DNA of 64,000 nt from Avoscillospira_A sp052117125 (lineage in GTDB: Bacteria > Bacillota > Clostridia > Oscillospirales > Oscillospiraceae). The position numbers and the translations under genes are program-made. Below the pieces are notes generated by a model. The model did no database searches. It had not been told where the DNA came from and worked only from the letters and a program-made list of their open reading frames with translations. Shown in pieces: positions 43,776 to 51,279 of the stretch (the first letter of the stretch is position 1; each line of letters begins with the position of its first letter). The stretch spans positions 62,001 through 126,000 of the forward strand of contig NZ_JBQKJT010000006.1 of the NCBI RefSeq assembly GCF_052117125.1, given 5' to 3'.

Positions 43776-45614
43776 ATGACACATTCTCAGAAAAAAGACC
43801 TGGCCCAAATTCTGGTGGCCGCCGTCCTGTTTGTGGCTGCCGTCCTGGCGCCTTTGAACGGCCCCTGGAAGCTGGCGGCCTTTCTGGTCCCCTATCTGGT
43901 CATCGGCTGGAAGGTTTTGTGGCGGGCCATCCGCAACATCCTGCGGGGTCAGGTCTTCGATGAAAATTTCCTCATGGCGCTGGCTACGGTGGGCGCGTTC
44001 TGCATCGGGGAATATCCCGAGGGCGTGTTCGTCATGCTGTTCTATCAGGTGGGCGAGCTCTTTGAGCATGTGGCCGTGGGCAAGAGCCGCCGGTCCATTG
44101 CCGCCCTTATGGACATTCGTCCCGACTATGCCAACGTGGAACGGGACGGCGTTCTGGAGCAGGTGGACCCGGAGGAAGTGGCACTGGGCGACATCATTGT
44201 AGTGAAGCCCGGCGAAAAGATTCCCCTGGACGGCCAGATCATGGAGGGCCGGTCCAGCCTGGACACCATGGCACTGACCGGCGAATCGGTGCCGCGGGAT
44301 GTGGATGTGGGCGACAACGTCATTTCCGGCTGCATCAGCCTGTCGGGTCTGCTGAAAATCCGTACCACGAAATCCTTTGGCGAGTCCACCGTGTCAAAAA
44401 TCCTCGATCTGGTGGAAAACTCCGCCATGAACAAGGCCAAAAGCGAAGCGTTTATCACCCGGTTTGCCCGCTGGTACACCCCGGCGGTGGTCATTGCCGC
44501 CGTGCTGGTGGCGGTGCTCCCCTCCCTGTTCACCGGCAACTGGTCCCACTGGCTCCATCAGGCGCTGGTCTTTCTGGTGGTGTCCTGCCCCTGCGCCCTG
44601 GTCATTTCCGTACCGCTGAGCTTCTTCGGCGGCATCGGCGGCGCGTCCCGCAAGGGCATTCTCGTCAAGGGCGCCAACTATCTGGAACAGTTGGCCCACA
44701 CCGAGATCGTCGTGTTTGACAAAACCGGCACACTGACGGAGGGCAGCTTCCGAGTGACGGCAGTCGAGCCTCAGGGCATCAGCCGGGAAGCGCTGCTGGA
44801 GACGGCGGCCTTGGCGGAGTCCTACAGCGACCATCCCATTTCCCGCTCCATTCTGGAAGCCTGGGGCGGCAAAGCCGATCACAGCCGGGTAGGCCCGGTG
44901 GATGAACTGCCCGGCCACGGCGTCCGGGCCATGGTGGACGGAGAACCGGTACTGGTGGGCAACGGGCGGCTGCTGGAACAGCACGACATTCCCTCTGCCA
45001 AAACCGACGCGATCGGCACTGTGGTCCATGTGGCGAAAAACGGTACCTATCTGGGCTACCTGGTTATTTCCGACCGGGTCAAGGATGACGCCGCCGAGAC
45101 CATCCGGGCGCTGAAAGCCCTGGGCGTCCGAAAAACGGTGCTGCTGACCGGTGACCGGCAGGCCGTGGGCGAAGCCGTGGCAAAGGAGCTGGGGTTGGAC
45201 GACGTTCACGCTGAACTGCTGCCCGGCGACAAGGTCGCCATGGTGGAAGCGCTGCTGAAAGAGACCAACGGCGGCAAGCTGGCCTTTGTGGGCGACGGCA
45301 TCAACGACGCGCCGGTGCTGTCCCGTGCTGATGTGGGCGTAGCCATGGGCGCCATGGGTTCCGACGCGGCCATTGAAGCCGCCGACGTGGTGCTCATGGA
45401 CGACAAGCCCTCCAAGCTGGCCAAGGCCATCGCCATTTCCCGCCGGACCAACACCATCGTGTGGCAGAATATCGTTTTCTCCCTGGGAGTGAAGATTCTG
45501 GTGATGATTCTGGGCGTCTTCGGCGTGGCTACCATGTGGGAGGCCGTCTTTGCCGATGTGGGCGTCATGGTTATTGCCATCTGTAACGCCACCCGCGCCC
45601 TACGCATCAAATAA
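43776..45614 (+). CDS. P1B-type Zn/Cd/Pb-exporting ATPase lacking its own HMA domain
   Basis: This 612-residue membrane ATPase has a metal-site motif VVSCPCALVIS (CPC) in the sixth helix, MALTGESVP (actuator), phosphorylation motif VFDKTGTLTEG, SDHPISRS (HP motif of the nucleotide domain) and VGDGINDAPVLS. CPC with the metal-specificity residues near the C-terminal helix (GVKILVMILG) fits the Zn/Cd group (ZntA/CadA). The usual N-terminal HMA domain is missing and is supplied as the separate upstream gene. The start ATG 43776 is 4 bases after the HMA stop. Element copy 4 follows immediately. Confidence 0.93.
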   Translation: MTHSQKKDLAQILVAAVLFVAAVLAPLNGPWKLAAFLVPYLVIGWKVLWRAIRNILRGQVFDENFLMALATVGAFCIGEYPEGVFVMLFYQVGELFEHVAVGKSRRSIAALMDIRPDYANVERDGVLEQVDPEEVALGDIIVVKPGEKIPLDGQIMEGRSSLDTMALTGESVPRDVDVGDNVISGCISLSGLLKIRTTKSFGESTVSKILDLVENSAMNKAKSEAFITRFARWYTPAVVIAAVLVAVLPSLFTGNWSHWLHQALVFLVVSCPCALVISVPLSFFGGIGGASRKGILVKGANYLEQLAHTEIVVFDKTGTLTEGSFRVTAVEPQGISREALLETAALAESYSDHPISRSILEAWGGKADHSRVGPVDELPGHGVRAMVDGEPVLVGNGRLLEQHDIPSAKTDAIGTVVHVAKNGTYLGYLVISDRVKDDAAETIRALKALGVRKTVLLTGDRQAVGEAVAKELGLDDVHAELLPGDKVAMVEALLKETNGGKLAFVGDGINDAPVLSRADVGVAMGAMGSDAAIEAADVVLMDDKPSKLAKAIAISRRTNTIVWQNIVFSLGVKILVMILGVFGVATMWEAVFADVGVMVIAICNATRALRIK

Positions 45615-45843
45615 AAAAGTTTTACTCGATTTTTTTCAAAAAATCGCAGGGGTCCAGGGGGCAGCGCCCCCGGTCGCCCGCCGCAGCGGGCGAAATACCC
45701 GCTGGCCGCAGCCGGCGAACTACCCGCGCCGCGCACGGCGCGAAATCCCTGATCGTCCAAAGCGCCATCCGCAGATGGCGCAATCTCTGGCCACAGGCCA
45801 TGGCCCGCGCCGCCGCCCCCGTGGGGGTGGACGGTGGGGGCCA
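45615..45843 (+). repeat. Dispersed multi-hairpin element, copy 4
   Basis: It begins at the ATPase stop with the terminator half-palindrome (45615-45648), then a GGGGGC/GCCCCC hairpin. Next come CGCCCGC-CGCA-GCGGGCG (45675-45692), CGCTGGC-CGCA-GCCGGCG, CGCGCCG-CGCA-CGGCGCG and GCGCCATC-CGCA-GATGGCGC. A distal imperfect large stem with inner CCCCC/GGGGG ends near 45843. It is the longest copy, with four constant-tetraloop hairpins. Confidence 0.85.
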
Positions 45844-45893
45844 TATGCGCCGCATCCGCTGCCGTCCACCGGTAGACTGGGGCAAATACGCTC

Positions 45894-46101
45894 AAAAAGG
45901 CCGCCGTCCGCCACCCGCTATGGGGTGAGGACGGCGGCCTTACGGCTTTGCCGTGGGGATTGCGCCCGTTGCGACGGGCGCTTGGGAACGCTGGGGTATT
46001 TCGCTGGCTGCGGCCAGCGGGAATTTCGCGCCTTGCGAGGCGCGACCAAAGGCTCTGCCTTTGGAAACCGCGATTTTTTGAAAAAATCGAGTAAAACTTT
46101 T
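45894..46101 (-). repeat. Dispersed multi-hairpin element, copy 5 (head-to-head with copy 4)
   Basis: On the minus strand it starts 28 bases after the stop of the 46130 gene. It shows the terminator half-palindrome, AAAGGC/GCCTTT, CGCGCCT-TGCG-AGGCGCG (46027-46044), CGCTGGC-TGCG-GCCAGCG (46002-46019) and GCGCCCGT-TGCG-ACGGGCGC (45962-45981). It ends with a perfect 13-bp distal stem AAGGCCGCCGTCC/GGACGGCGGCCTT (45897-45941). Confidence 0.85.
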
Positions 46102-46129
46102 ATCTTTTTTCCAGTACCGCTCTTACCTT

Positions 46130-47371
46130 TTACTTCAAATCAATACCCTTATCAGCAAAGGCTTTCAGCAGCAAATCCATATCGGACGGAATAGAAATCG
46201 GCTCGCCGCAGGCGGCGATGGCGTTGGCAACGTCTTTCAGGCCGTTGCCGGTGACGACGCTCACGACCGTGTCGTTGGGTCCGATGGCGCCCTGCTCGCA
46301 AAGCTTCTTGACGCCCGCCGTTCCCGTGACGCCGGCCGGTTCACCGAAGACGCCGCAGGTTCGGCCCAGGAGCTTTTGGGCCGCCATGATCTCCTCGTCG
46401 GTGACATTGACCACCAGACCGTTGGACTCCCGAATGGCCATCAGCGCTTTCTCTGCGTTGCGGGGCACACCGACGGCGATGGAATCGGCCAAGGTGTTCT
46501 CCTCCATGGGCTCCCAGGGTTGATTCTCGGCAATGGCCCGGTTCAGCGGGCAGCACCCGGCGGCCTGGGCAGAGATCAGACGGGGCAGCCGGTCAATAAA
46601 ACCGATGGCGTGGAGGTCTTTAAGGCCCTTCCACAGTCCGGCAATGGTGCAGCCGTCGCCGACGGAAATGGCGATGTAGTCGGGGACCTGCCAGTTCAGC
46701 TGTTCCATGATTTCCAGAGCCACGGTCTTTTTGCCCTCGGAGAGATACGGGTTGATGGCGGCGTTGCGGTTGTACCAGCCCCAGCGGTCAATGGCCTGTT
46801 TGGACAGCTCAAAGGTGTCCTCATAGCTGCCCTGGACGGAAATCACCGTGGCGCCGAAGGTCATCAGCTGGGCGACCTTCCCCTTGGGGGCCCGGGACGG
46901 GACAAAGATGTACGTTTTCAGACCGGCGGCGGCGGCGTTGCCGGCCAAGGAGGACGCGGCGTTGCCGGTGGACGAACAGGCGATAACTTCCGCCCCGGCT
47001 TCCCGCGCTTTTGCCACAGCCATGGCAGAGGCCCGGTCCTTGAGGGACGCCGTGGGGTTCAACCCGTCGTCTTTGACCCACAGCCGTTTCAGTCCCAGCT
47101 GTGCCGCCAGACGGGGCTCCTCATAGAGGGGACTGCCGCCCACCCGCAGGGGCGGGGCCTCGGTGGTCTCCTCCACGGGCAGCAGCTCCCGATAGCGCCA
47201 CATGGTGGGGTCCTGACGGTTTTTCAGCGTTTCTTTTGTAAAGTGGGCCTTGATGTAGTCGTAGTCATAAATGATATCGAGGATGCCGCCGCAGTCGCAG
47301 GTGGTCACATTGGGCGTCGCCTCGTATTCCTTGCCGCAGCGGATGCAGCGGGCGCATTTGACGTGTTTCAT
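46130..47371 (-). CDS. Threonine-synthase-like PLP enzyme with zinc-ribbon N-terminus
   Basis: This 413-residue fold-II PLP enzyme has residues 1-40 forming a zinc-ribbon-like segment (CARCIRCGKEY, CDCGG). The PLP lysine lies in LNPTASLKDRASA (about residue 110), the phosphate loop near SSTGNAASSLAGNAAAAG. Threonine synthase makes Thr from O-phosphohomoserine, but its genomic place with YgeY/YgeW-type genes suggests a catabolic role on another beta- or gamma-substituted amino acid. ATG 47371 is preceded by GGAGG. It is downstream of another PLP enzyme and the regulator on the same strand. Confidence 0.82.
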   Translation of the reverse strand: MKHVKCARCIRCGKEYEATPNVTTCDCGGILDIIYDYDYIKAHFTKETLKNRQDPTMWRYRELLPVEETTEAPPLRVGGSPLYEEPRLAAQLGLKRLWVKDDGLNPTASLKDRASAMAVAKAREAGAEVIACSSTGNAASSLAGNAAAAGLKTYIFVPSRAPKGKVAQLMTFGATVISVQGSYEDTFELSKQAIDRWGWYNRNAAINPYLSEGKKTVALEIMEQLNWQVPDYIAISVGDGCTIAGLWKGLKDLHAIGFIDRLPRLISAQAAGCCPLNRAIAENQPWEPMEENTLADSIAVGVPRNAEKALMAIRESNGLVVNVTDEEIMAAQKLLGRTCGVFGEPAGVTGTAGVKKLCEQGAIGPNDTVVSVVTGNGLKDVANAIAACGEPISIPSDMDLLLKAFADKGIDLK

Positions 47372-47447
47372 GGGCTTCAACCTCCATTTGGACAAAACCG
47401 GGCGGGGCGATGGCCCCGCCCGGTTGGCGTATGTACCGTTTTTGAAC

Positions 47448-48923
47448 TTACAGGGCCTTGAGCACGCCGGTGGCCTCGTTGAACTCGTTAATCAGCTCAT
47501 CCAGGTCCTTGGCCTGGGCGTGGACGGCGTCCCAGGTACCCTTGGTGTCGTACCACAGGGCGTTGAGGTCCTCGACGCTGCGGGCCTGCTGCTCTACCCA
47601 GGTGTAGTACTTGAGGTTGTGGACCCGCTTGCGCTCGGCGTAGGTCAGCTCCATCATGCTGTCGGTCTTGAGGCCCAGCATATGCAGGTTGTGGTCCAGA
47701 GCGGCCTCGTGGAGATTATACGGGCCGTGCATCTCGTTCAGCTCCTCGATGCGGGACTGGTACATGACGGCGGAGTCGGTGAGGACCGTACCCACCACGT
47801 CATGCTCCGTCAGCTCGTAGTACTTGGCCATCTTGATGCAGCAGAGGATATTGGCAATGCCGGAAATGCCCAGCCAGGTCAGCTTCTCGATGAGCTCATC
47901 GTCCAGGCCCAGCTCCTCCTTGAGGTACTTCTGGCCGTCGGGGGTATTGAACAGCCGCAGCAGTCTCTGGGAGTCCTCGTCGTCGATGGCAATGGCCATA
48001 TCGGTGTTCTTGACGTTGTGAATCCAGGGGATGTGCTTGTCGCCGATGCCCTCGATGCGGTGGCCGCCGAAGCCGTTATTGAGGATGGTGGGGCACTGGA
48101 GGGCTTCGCCCACGGCCAGCTTCAGGTGGGGATACTTGTCCTTCAGCAGATCACCGGCGCTCATGGTACCGGCGGAGCCGGAGGTAAAGGCGGCGGCGGC
48201 AAAGGTGTCGCCGGGACGCTTGATGGCCTCGAACAGATCGGCCAATGCGTTGCCGGTGACGTTGTAGTGCCACAGGGGGTTGCCCATCTCCTCAAACTGG
48301 TTGAAGATCATCATGGTGGGGTCCTGCTTCAGCTCCCACGTCTTGTCGAAAATCTCCTTGACGTTGGACTCGCAGCCGGGGGTGGCAATGACCTGTCCGG
48401 CAATCTTGGAGAGCCACTCGAAGCGCTCCTTGCTCATTTCGGCCGGCAGGATGGCCACGGAATCACAGGCCAGCAGCTTGGAGTTGAACGCGCCGCCGCG
48501 GCAGTAGTTGCCGGTGGAGGGCCAGACGGCGTGGTGGTAGGTGGCGTCAAACTGGCCGGTGACGAGACGGGGGGCCAGGCAGCCGAAGGAAGCGCCCACC
48601 TTATGGCAGCCCGTGGGGAACCACTTGCCGGCCATGGCGATGATGCGGCAGGGCACGCCGGACAGACTGGAGGGAATCTCCACGTAGTTGGGGACCGCCT
48701 GATACAGGCCGCCGAATTCCTTGGCCTCGTTCTTCCAGGTGATGCGGAACAAGTTCATGGGGTCCACATCCCACAGGCCGATGTTCTTCAACCGGGCCTG
48801 AATCTTCTCGGGAATGGTCTCCGGGTGCTGCATCTGGGCGATGGTGGGGATGATGACGTGGTTTTCCTTGGCCTTCTGGATGTTGTGGGCCAGGCCTTCC
48901 TTGTGGATGGACAGATCAATCAT
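47448..48923 (-). CDS. PLP-dependent enzyme (fold II, about 490 residues) of the YgeW/YgeY locus
   Basis: This 491-residue protein is much longer than cysteine synthase. Visible fold-II elements include TGCHKVGASFGCLAPRLV (candidate PLP lysine), PSTGNYCRGGAFNSKLL and AAAFTSGSAGTMSAGDLL (glycine-rich phosphate loop). It belongs to a little-studied PF00291 group found next to YgeW-type carbamoyltransferases; the exact reaction is not established. Its start overlaps the regulator stop (ATGA) and is preceded by AGGAGG. An ammonia-lyase role comparable to E. coli YgeX (diaminopropionate ammonia-lyase) is plausible but unproven. Confidence 0.78.
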   Translation of the reverse strand: MIDLSIHKEGLAHNIQKAKENHVIIPTIAQMQHPETIPEKIQARLKNIGLWDVDPMNLFRITWKNEAKEFGGLYQAVPNYVEIPSSLSGVPCRIIAMAGKWFPTGCHKVGASFGCLAPRLVTGQFDATYHHAVWPSTGNYCRGGAFNSKLLACDSVAILPAEMSKERFEWLSKIAGQVIATPGCESNVKEIFDKTWELKQDPTMMIFNQFEEMGNPLWHYNVTGNALADLFEAIKRPGDTFAAAAFTSGSAGTMSAGDLLKDKYPHLKLAVGEALQCPTILNNGFGGHRIEGIGDKHIPWIHNVKNTDMAIAIDDEDSQRLLRLFNTPDGQKYLKEELGLDDELIEKLTWLGISGIANILCCIKMAKYYELTEHDVVGTVLTDSAVMYQSRIEELNEMHGPYNLHEAALDHNLHMLGLKTDSMMELTYAERKRVHNLKYYTWVEQQARSVEDLNALWYDTKGTWDAVHAQAKDLDELINEFNEATGVLKAL

Positions 48924-49573
48924 TTTTTGTCTCCTCCTGTTTTCACATCAAGATACGAGTACAGCGTATATTTGGAAATCCCAAAGTGCTTTGCGATCTT
49001 GTCGCCGGATTTGGTGATGAGCAGCGCCCCGTTCTTGTTGAGGAACTGGATGGCCTTTACTTTGTCATCCTTGTTCATCATGGCCACGGGCTTGCCCACC
49101 AGCTCCACCGACTGGCGGATGAGATCATCCAGCAGGTCGGTGACGTTTAGGGTGATGCGCTCCGGCTCCTTCTGCTGGGTGTCCTTGGGGGAAATCAATT
49201 CCCCAAGGGCCCGGTCAAACATGGTCAGAGCCGAAATATCGAAGTTGATGCAGAAGATGGCGGCCACCTCGCCGTTGTCATCCCGGATATAGATGGAGGT
49301 GGATTTTAGGATTTTACCGTCAGGGGTCCGGGTCAGATAGCTGGGATGGTCCGACGGGTCCCGTTCGGACTTGCCCAGCTGTTCCAATACCACATGGGAG
49401 GGACCGTCCCCCAGCTTGCGGCCCGTCACATGGCCGTTATAGATGGCCACGATGGAGCTGTAGGCGCTTTTCTCCGTAATCTCGTGGATGACCACCTCAC
49501 AGTTGGAGCCGAACTGCTCGGCCACCCCCTTGGCAATCTGCTTGAGCGTCTGCATTTCCTGTTCTTTCAGCAT
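48920..49573 (-). CDS. YheO-type PAS/HTH transcriptional regulator
   Basis: This 217-residue regulator has an N-terminal YheO-like PAS domain (residues 1-125; FGSNCEVVIHEI, NGHVTGRKLGDGPS, LKSTSIYIRDDNGEVAAIFCINFD). A C-terminal HTH domain (about 165-210; KVKAIQFLNKNGALLITKSGDKIAKHFGISKYTLYSYL) follows. Proteins of this class sense small ligands and control neighbouring catabolic genes. It is divergent from ygeY and first in a leftward operon with two PLP enzymes, so it probably controls both arms. Confidence 0.88.
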   Translation of the reverse strand: MLKEQEMQTLKQIAKGVAEQFGSNCEVVIHEITEKSAYSSIVAIYNGHVTGRKLGDGPSHVVLEQLGKSERDPSDHPSYLTRTPDGKILKSTSIYIRDDNGEVAAIFCINFDISALTMFDRALGELISPKDTQQKEPERITLNVTDLLDDLIRQSVELVGKPVAMMNKDDKVKAIQFLNKNGALLITKSGDKIAKHFGISKYTLYSYLDVKTGGDKK

Positions 49574-49627
49574 GGATATCCCTCCATTGGCACGTGGCTT
49601 CGTCTCTACCTATTTTTATATGGGTCC

Positions 49628-49655
49628 ATCATACCATAAAATTCAAAAAAATCAA
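49628..49655 (-). promoter_or_regulatory. Leftward promoter of the regulator/PLP-enzyme operon
   Basis: On the minus strand TTGATT (49650-49655) and TATGAT (49628-49633) are 16 bases apart. The -10 region reads TATGATGGA, the same as in the divergent rightward promoter. Confidence 0.55.
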
Positions 49656-49695
49656 TGGAGTTTCACAAAAATTTTCAGCATTACAAAAATTTAGT

Positions 49696-49723
49696 TTGAC
49701 ATCTGCAAGACTTGTGCTATGAT
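49696..49723 (+). promoter_or_regulatory. Rightward promoter of the ygeY-ygeW-arcC operon
   Basis: Consensus TTGACA (49696-49701) and TATGAT (49718-49723) are 16 bases apart, followed by a leader of about 90 nt. Confidence 0.65.
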
Positions 49724-49819
49724 GGAGACAGCAAAGGGGTCGCGGCAGCGGCCCGGCCCCGATTTTTTCCGGTAAAAAGAAAGCGACTTAACCGTCATTT
49801 TTTGAGGAGGATGTCACCT

Positions 49820-51232
49820 ATGAACTTTGAAGCCATCAAGCAGGCAGCCAAGGGTTATGAGGCCAACATGAGCCAGTTCCTGCGGGATATGATCGCCATT
49901 CCCAGCGAGAGCTGTGAGGAAGAGGGCGTCGTCAAGCGCATTGCCGCCGAGATGGAGAAGCTGGGCTACGACAAGGTGGAGTTCGACGGCCTGGGCAACG
50001 TCATCGGCTGGATGGGCCAGGGCGAGAAGATCATCGCCATCGACTCCCATATCGACACCGTCGGCATCGGCAACATCAACAACTGGGAGGCCGATCCCTA
50101 CAAGGGCTTTGAGACCGACGACGTCATCTACGGCCGCGGCGGTTCCGACCAGGAGGGCGGTATGGCTTCCGCCGTCTACGGCGTCAAGATCATGAAGGAC
50201 ATGGGCCTGATCCCTGCCAACTACAAGATCATGGTGGTCGGCTCCGTTCAGGAAGAGGACTGCGACGGCATGTGCTGGCAGTACATTGTCAACAAGTATT
50301 TCCCCGCCAACGGCATCCAGAAGGAGCAGGTGGAATTCGTCATCTCCACCGAGCCCACCGACGGCGGCATCTACCGCGGTCACCGCGGCCGCATGGAGAT
50401 CCGAGTGGACGTCAAGGGCATCTCCTGCCACGGCTCCGCCCCCGAGCGCGGCGACAACGCCATCTATAAGATGGCCGACATTCTCCAGGAGGTCCGGGCC
50501 CTCAATGAGAACCCCGCCGACGACTCTGTGGAGATCAAGGGTCTCGTGAAGATGCTGGACCCCAAATACAACCCCGACCACTACGAGGACGCCCGGTTCC
50601 TGGGCCGCGGCACCTGCACCACCTCTCAGATTTTCTACACCAGCCCCAGCCGCTGCGCCGTGGCCGACTCCTGCTCCATCTCCATTGACCGCCGCATGAC
50701 CGCCGGCGAGACCTGGGATTCCTGCCTGGAGGAGATCCGCCAGCTGCCCAGCGTCAAGAAGTACGGCGACGACGTGAAGGTCTCCATGTACATGTATGAC
50801 CGTCCCGCCTGGACCGGCGAGGTCTACGAGACCGAGTGCTACTTCCCCACCTGGATCAACAAGGAATCCGCCGCCCATGTGCAGGCCCTCGTCGATGCCC
50901 ACCACGCTCTGTTCGGCGACAAGCGCATCGGACATGCCGACAGCGAGGCCAAGTACGACGCCATGCACCTGCGTGATGGCCGTCCCCTGACCGATAAGTG
51001 GACCTTCTCCACCAACGGCGTCGCCATCCAGGGCCGTTACGGCATCCCCTGTGTCGGCTTCGGCCCCGGTGCTGAGAGCCAGGCCCACGCCCCCAACGAG
51101 ATCACCTGGAAGCAGGACCTGGTCACCTGCGCCGCCCTGTACGCCGCCGTTCCCGGTCTGTACAAGGAGGAGAACAAGACCGACGACGTGACCCAGTTCC
51201 GCGCCGGCAAGACCAACAACGACATCAAGTAA
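49820..51232 (+). CDS. ygeY: YgeY-family M20 metallohydrolase (selenium-metabolism-linked type)
   Basis: This 470-residue M20/ArgE-DapE superfamily amidohydrolase has two-metal site motifs IIAIDSHIDTVGIG (His and Asp), YGRGGSDQEGGMASA (bridging Asp) and VGSVQEEDCDGMC (catalytic Glu plus metal Glu). HRGRMEIRVDVKGISCHGSAPERGDNAI is the lid/dimer domain. The family is annotated as YgeY hydrolase and in several genomes travels with YgeW, carbamate kinase and xanthine-dehydrogenase-type genes. It probably cleaves an N-carbamoyl or amide bond. GAGGAGG lies 9 bases before ATG 49820. Confidence 0.9.
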   Translation: MNFEAIKQAAKGYEANMSQFLRDMIAIPSESCEEEGVVKRIAAEMEKLGYDKVEFDGLGNVIGWMGQGEKIIAIDSHIDTVGIGNINNWEADPYKGFETDDVIYGRGGSDQEGGMASAVYGVKIMKDMGLIPANYKIMVVGSVQEEDCDGMCWQYIVNKYFPANGIQKEQVEFVISTEPTDGGIYRGHRGRMEIRVDVKGISCHGSAPERGDNAIYKMADILQEVRALNENPADDSVEIKGLVKMLDPKYNPDHYEDARFLGRGTCTTSQIFYTSPSRCAVADSCSISIDRRMTAGETWDSCLEEIRQLPSVKKYGDDVKVSMYMYDRPAWTGEVYETECYFPTWINKESAAHVQALVDAHHALFGDKRIGHADSEAKYDAMHLRDGRPLTDKWTFSTNGVAIQGRYGIPCVGFGPGAESQAHAPNEITWKQDLVTCAALYAAVPGLYKEENKTDDVTQFRAGKTNNDIK

Positions 51233-51279
51233 TACGGCAACGCCACTGTTTTTGATACATATATAGGAGGAAAATAACT

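Noticed and set aside
45615..46101. The hairpin-rich elements as a CRISPR array
   Set aside because: Units are hairpins with varying arms and no equal-length unique spacers, and no cas genes are present.
47271..49292. A 673-codon frame on the plus strand
   Set aside because: It is antisense to both PLP enzymes and the regulator, which have clear motifs and start sites.
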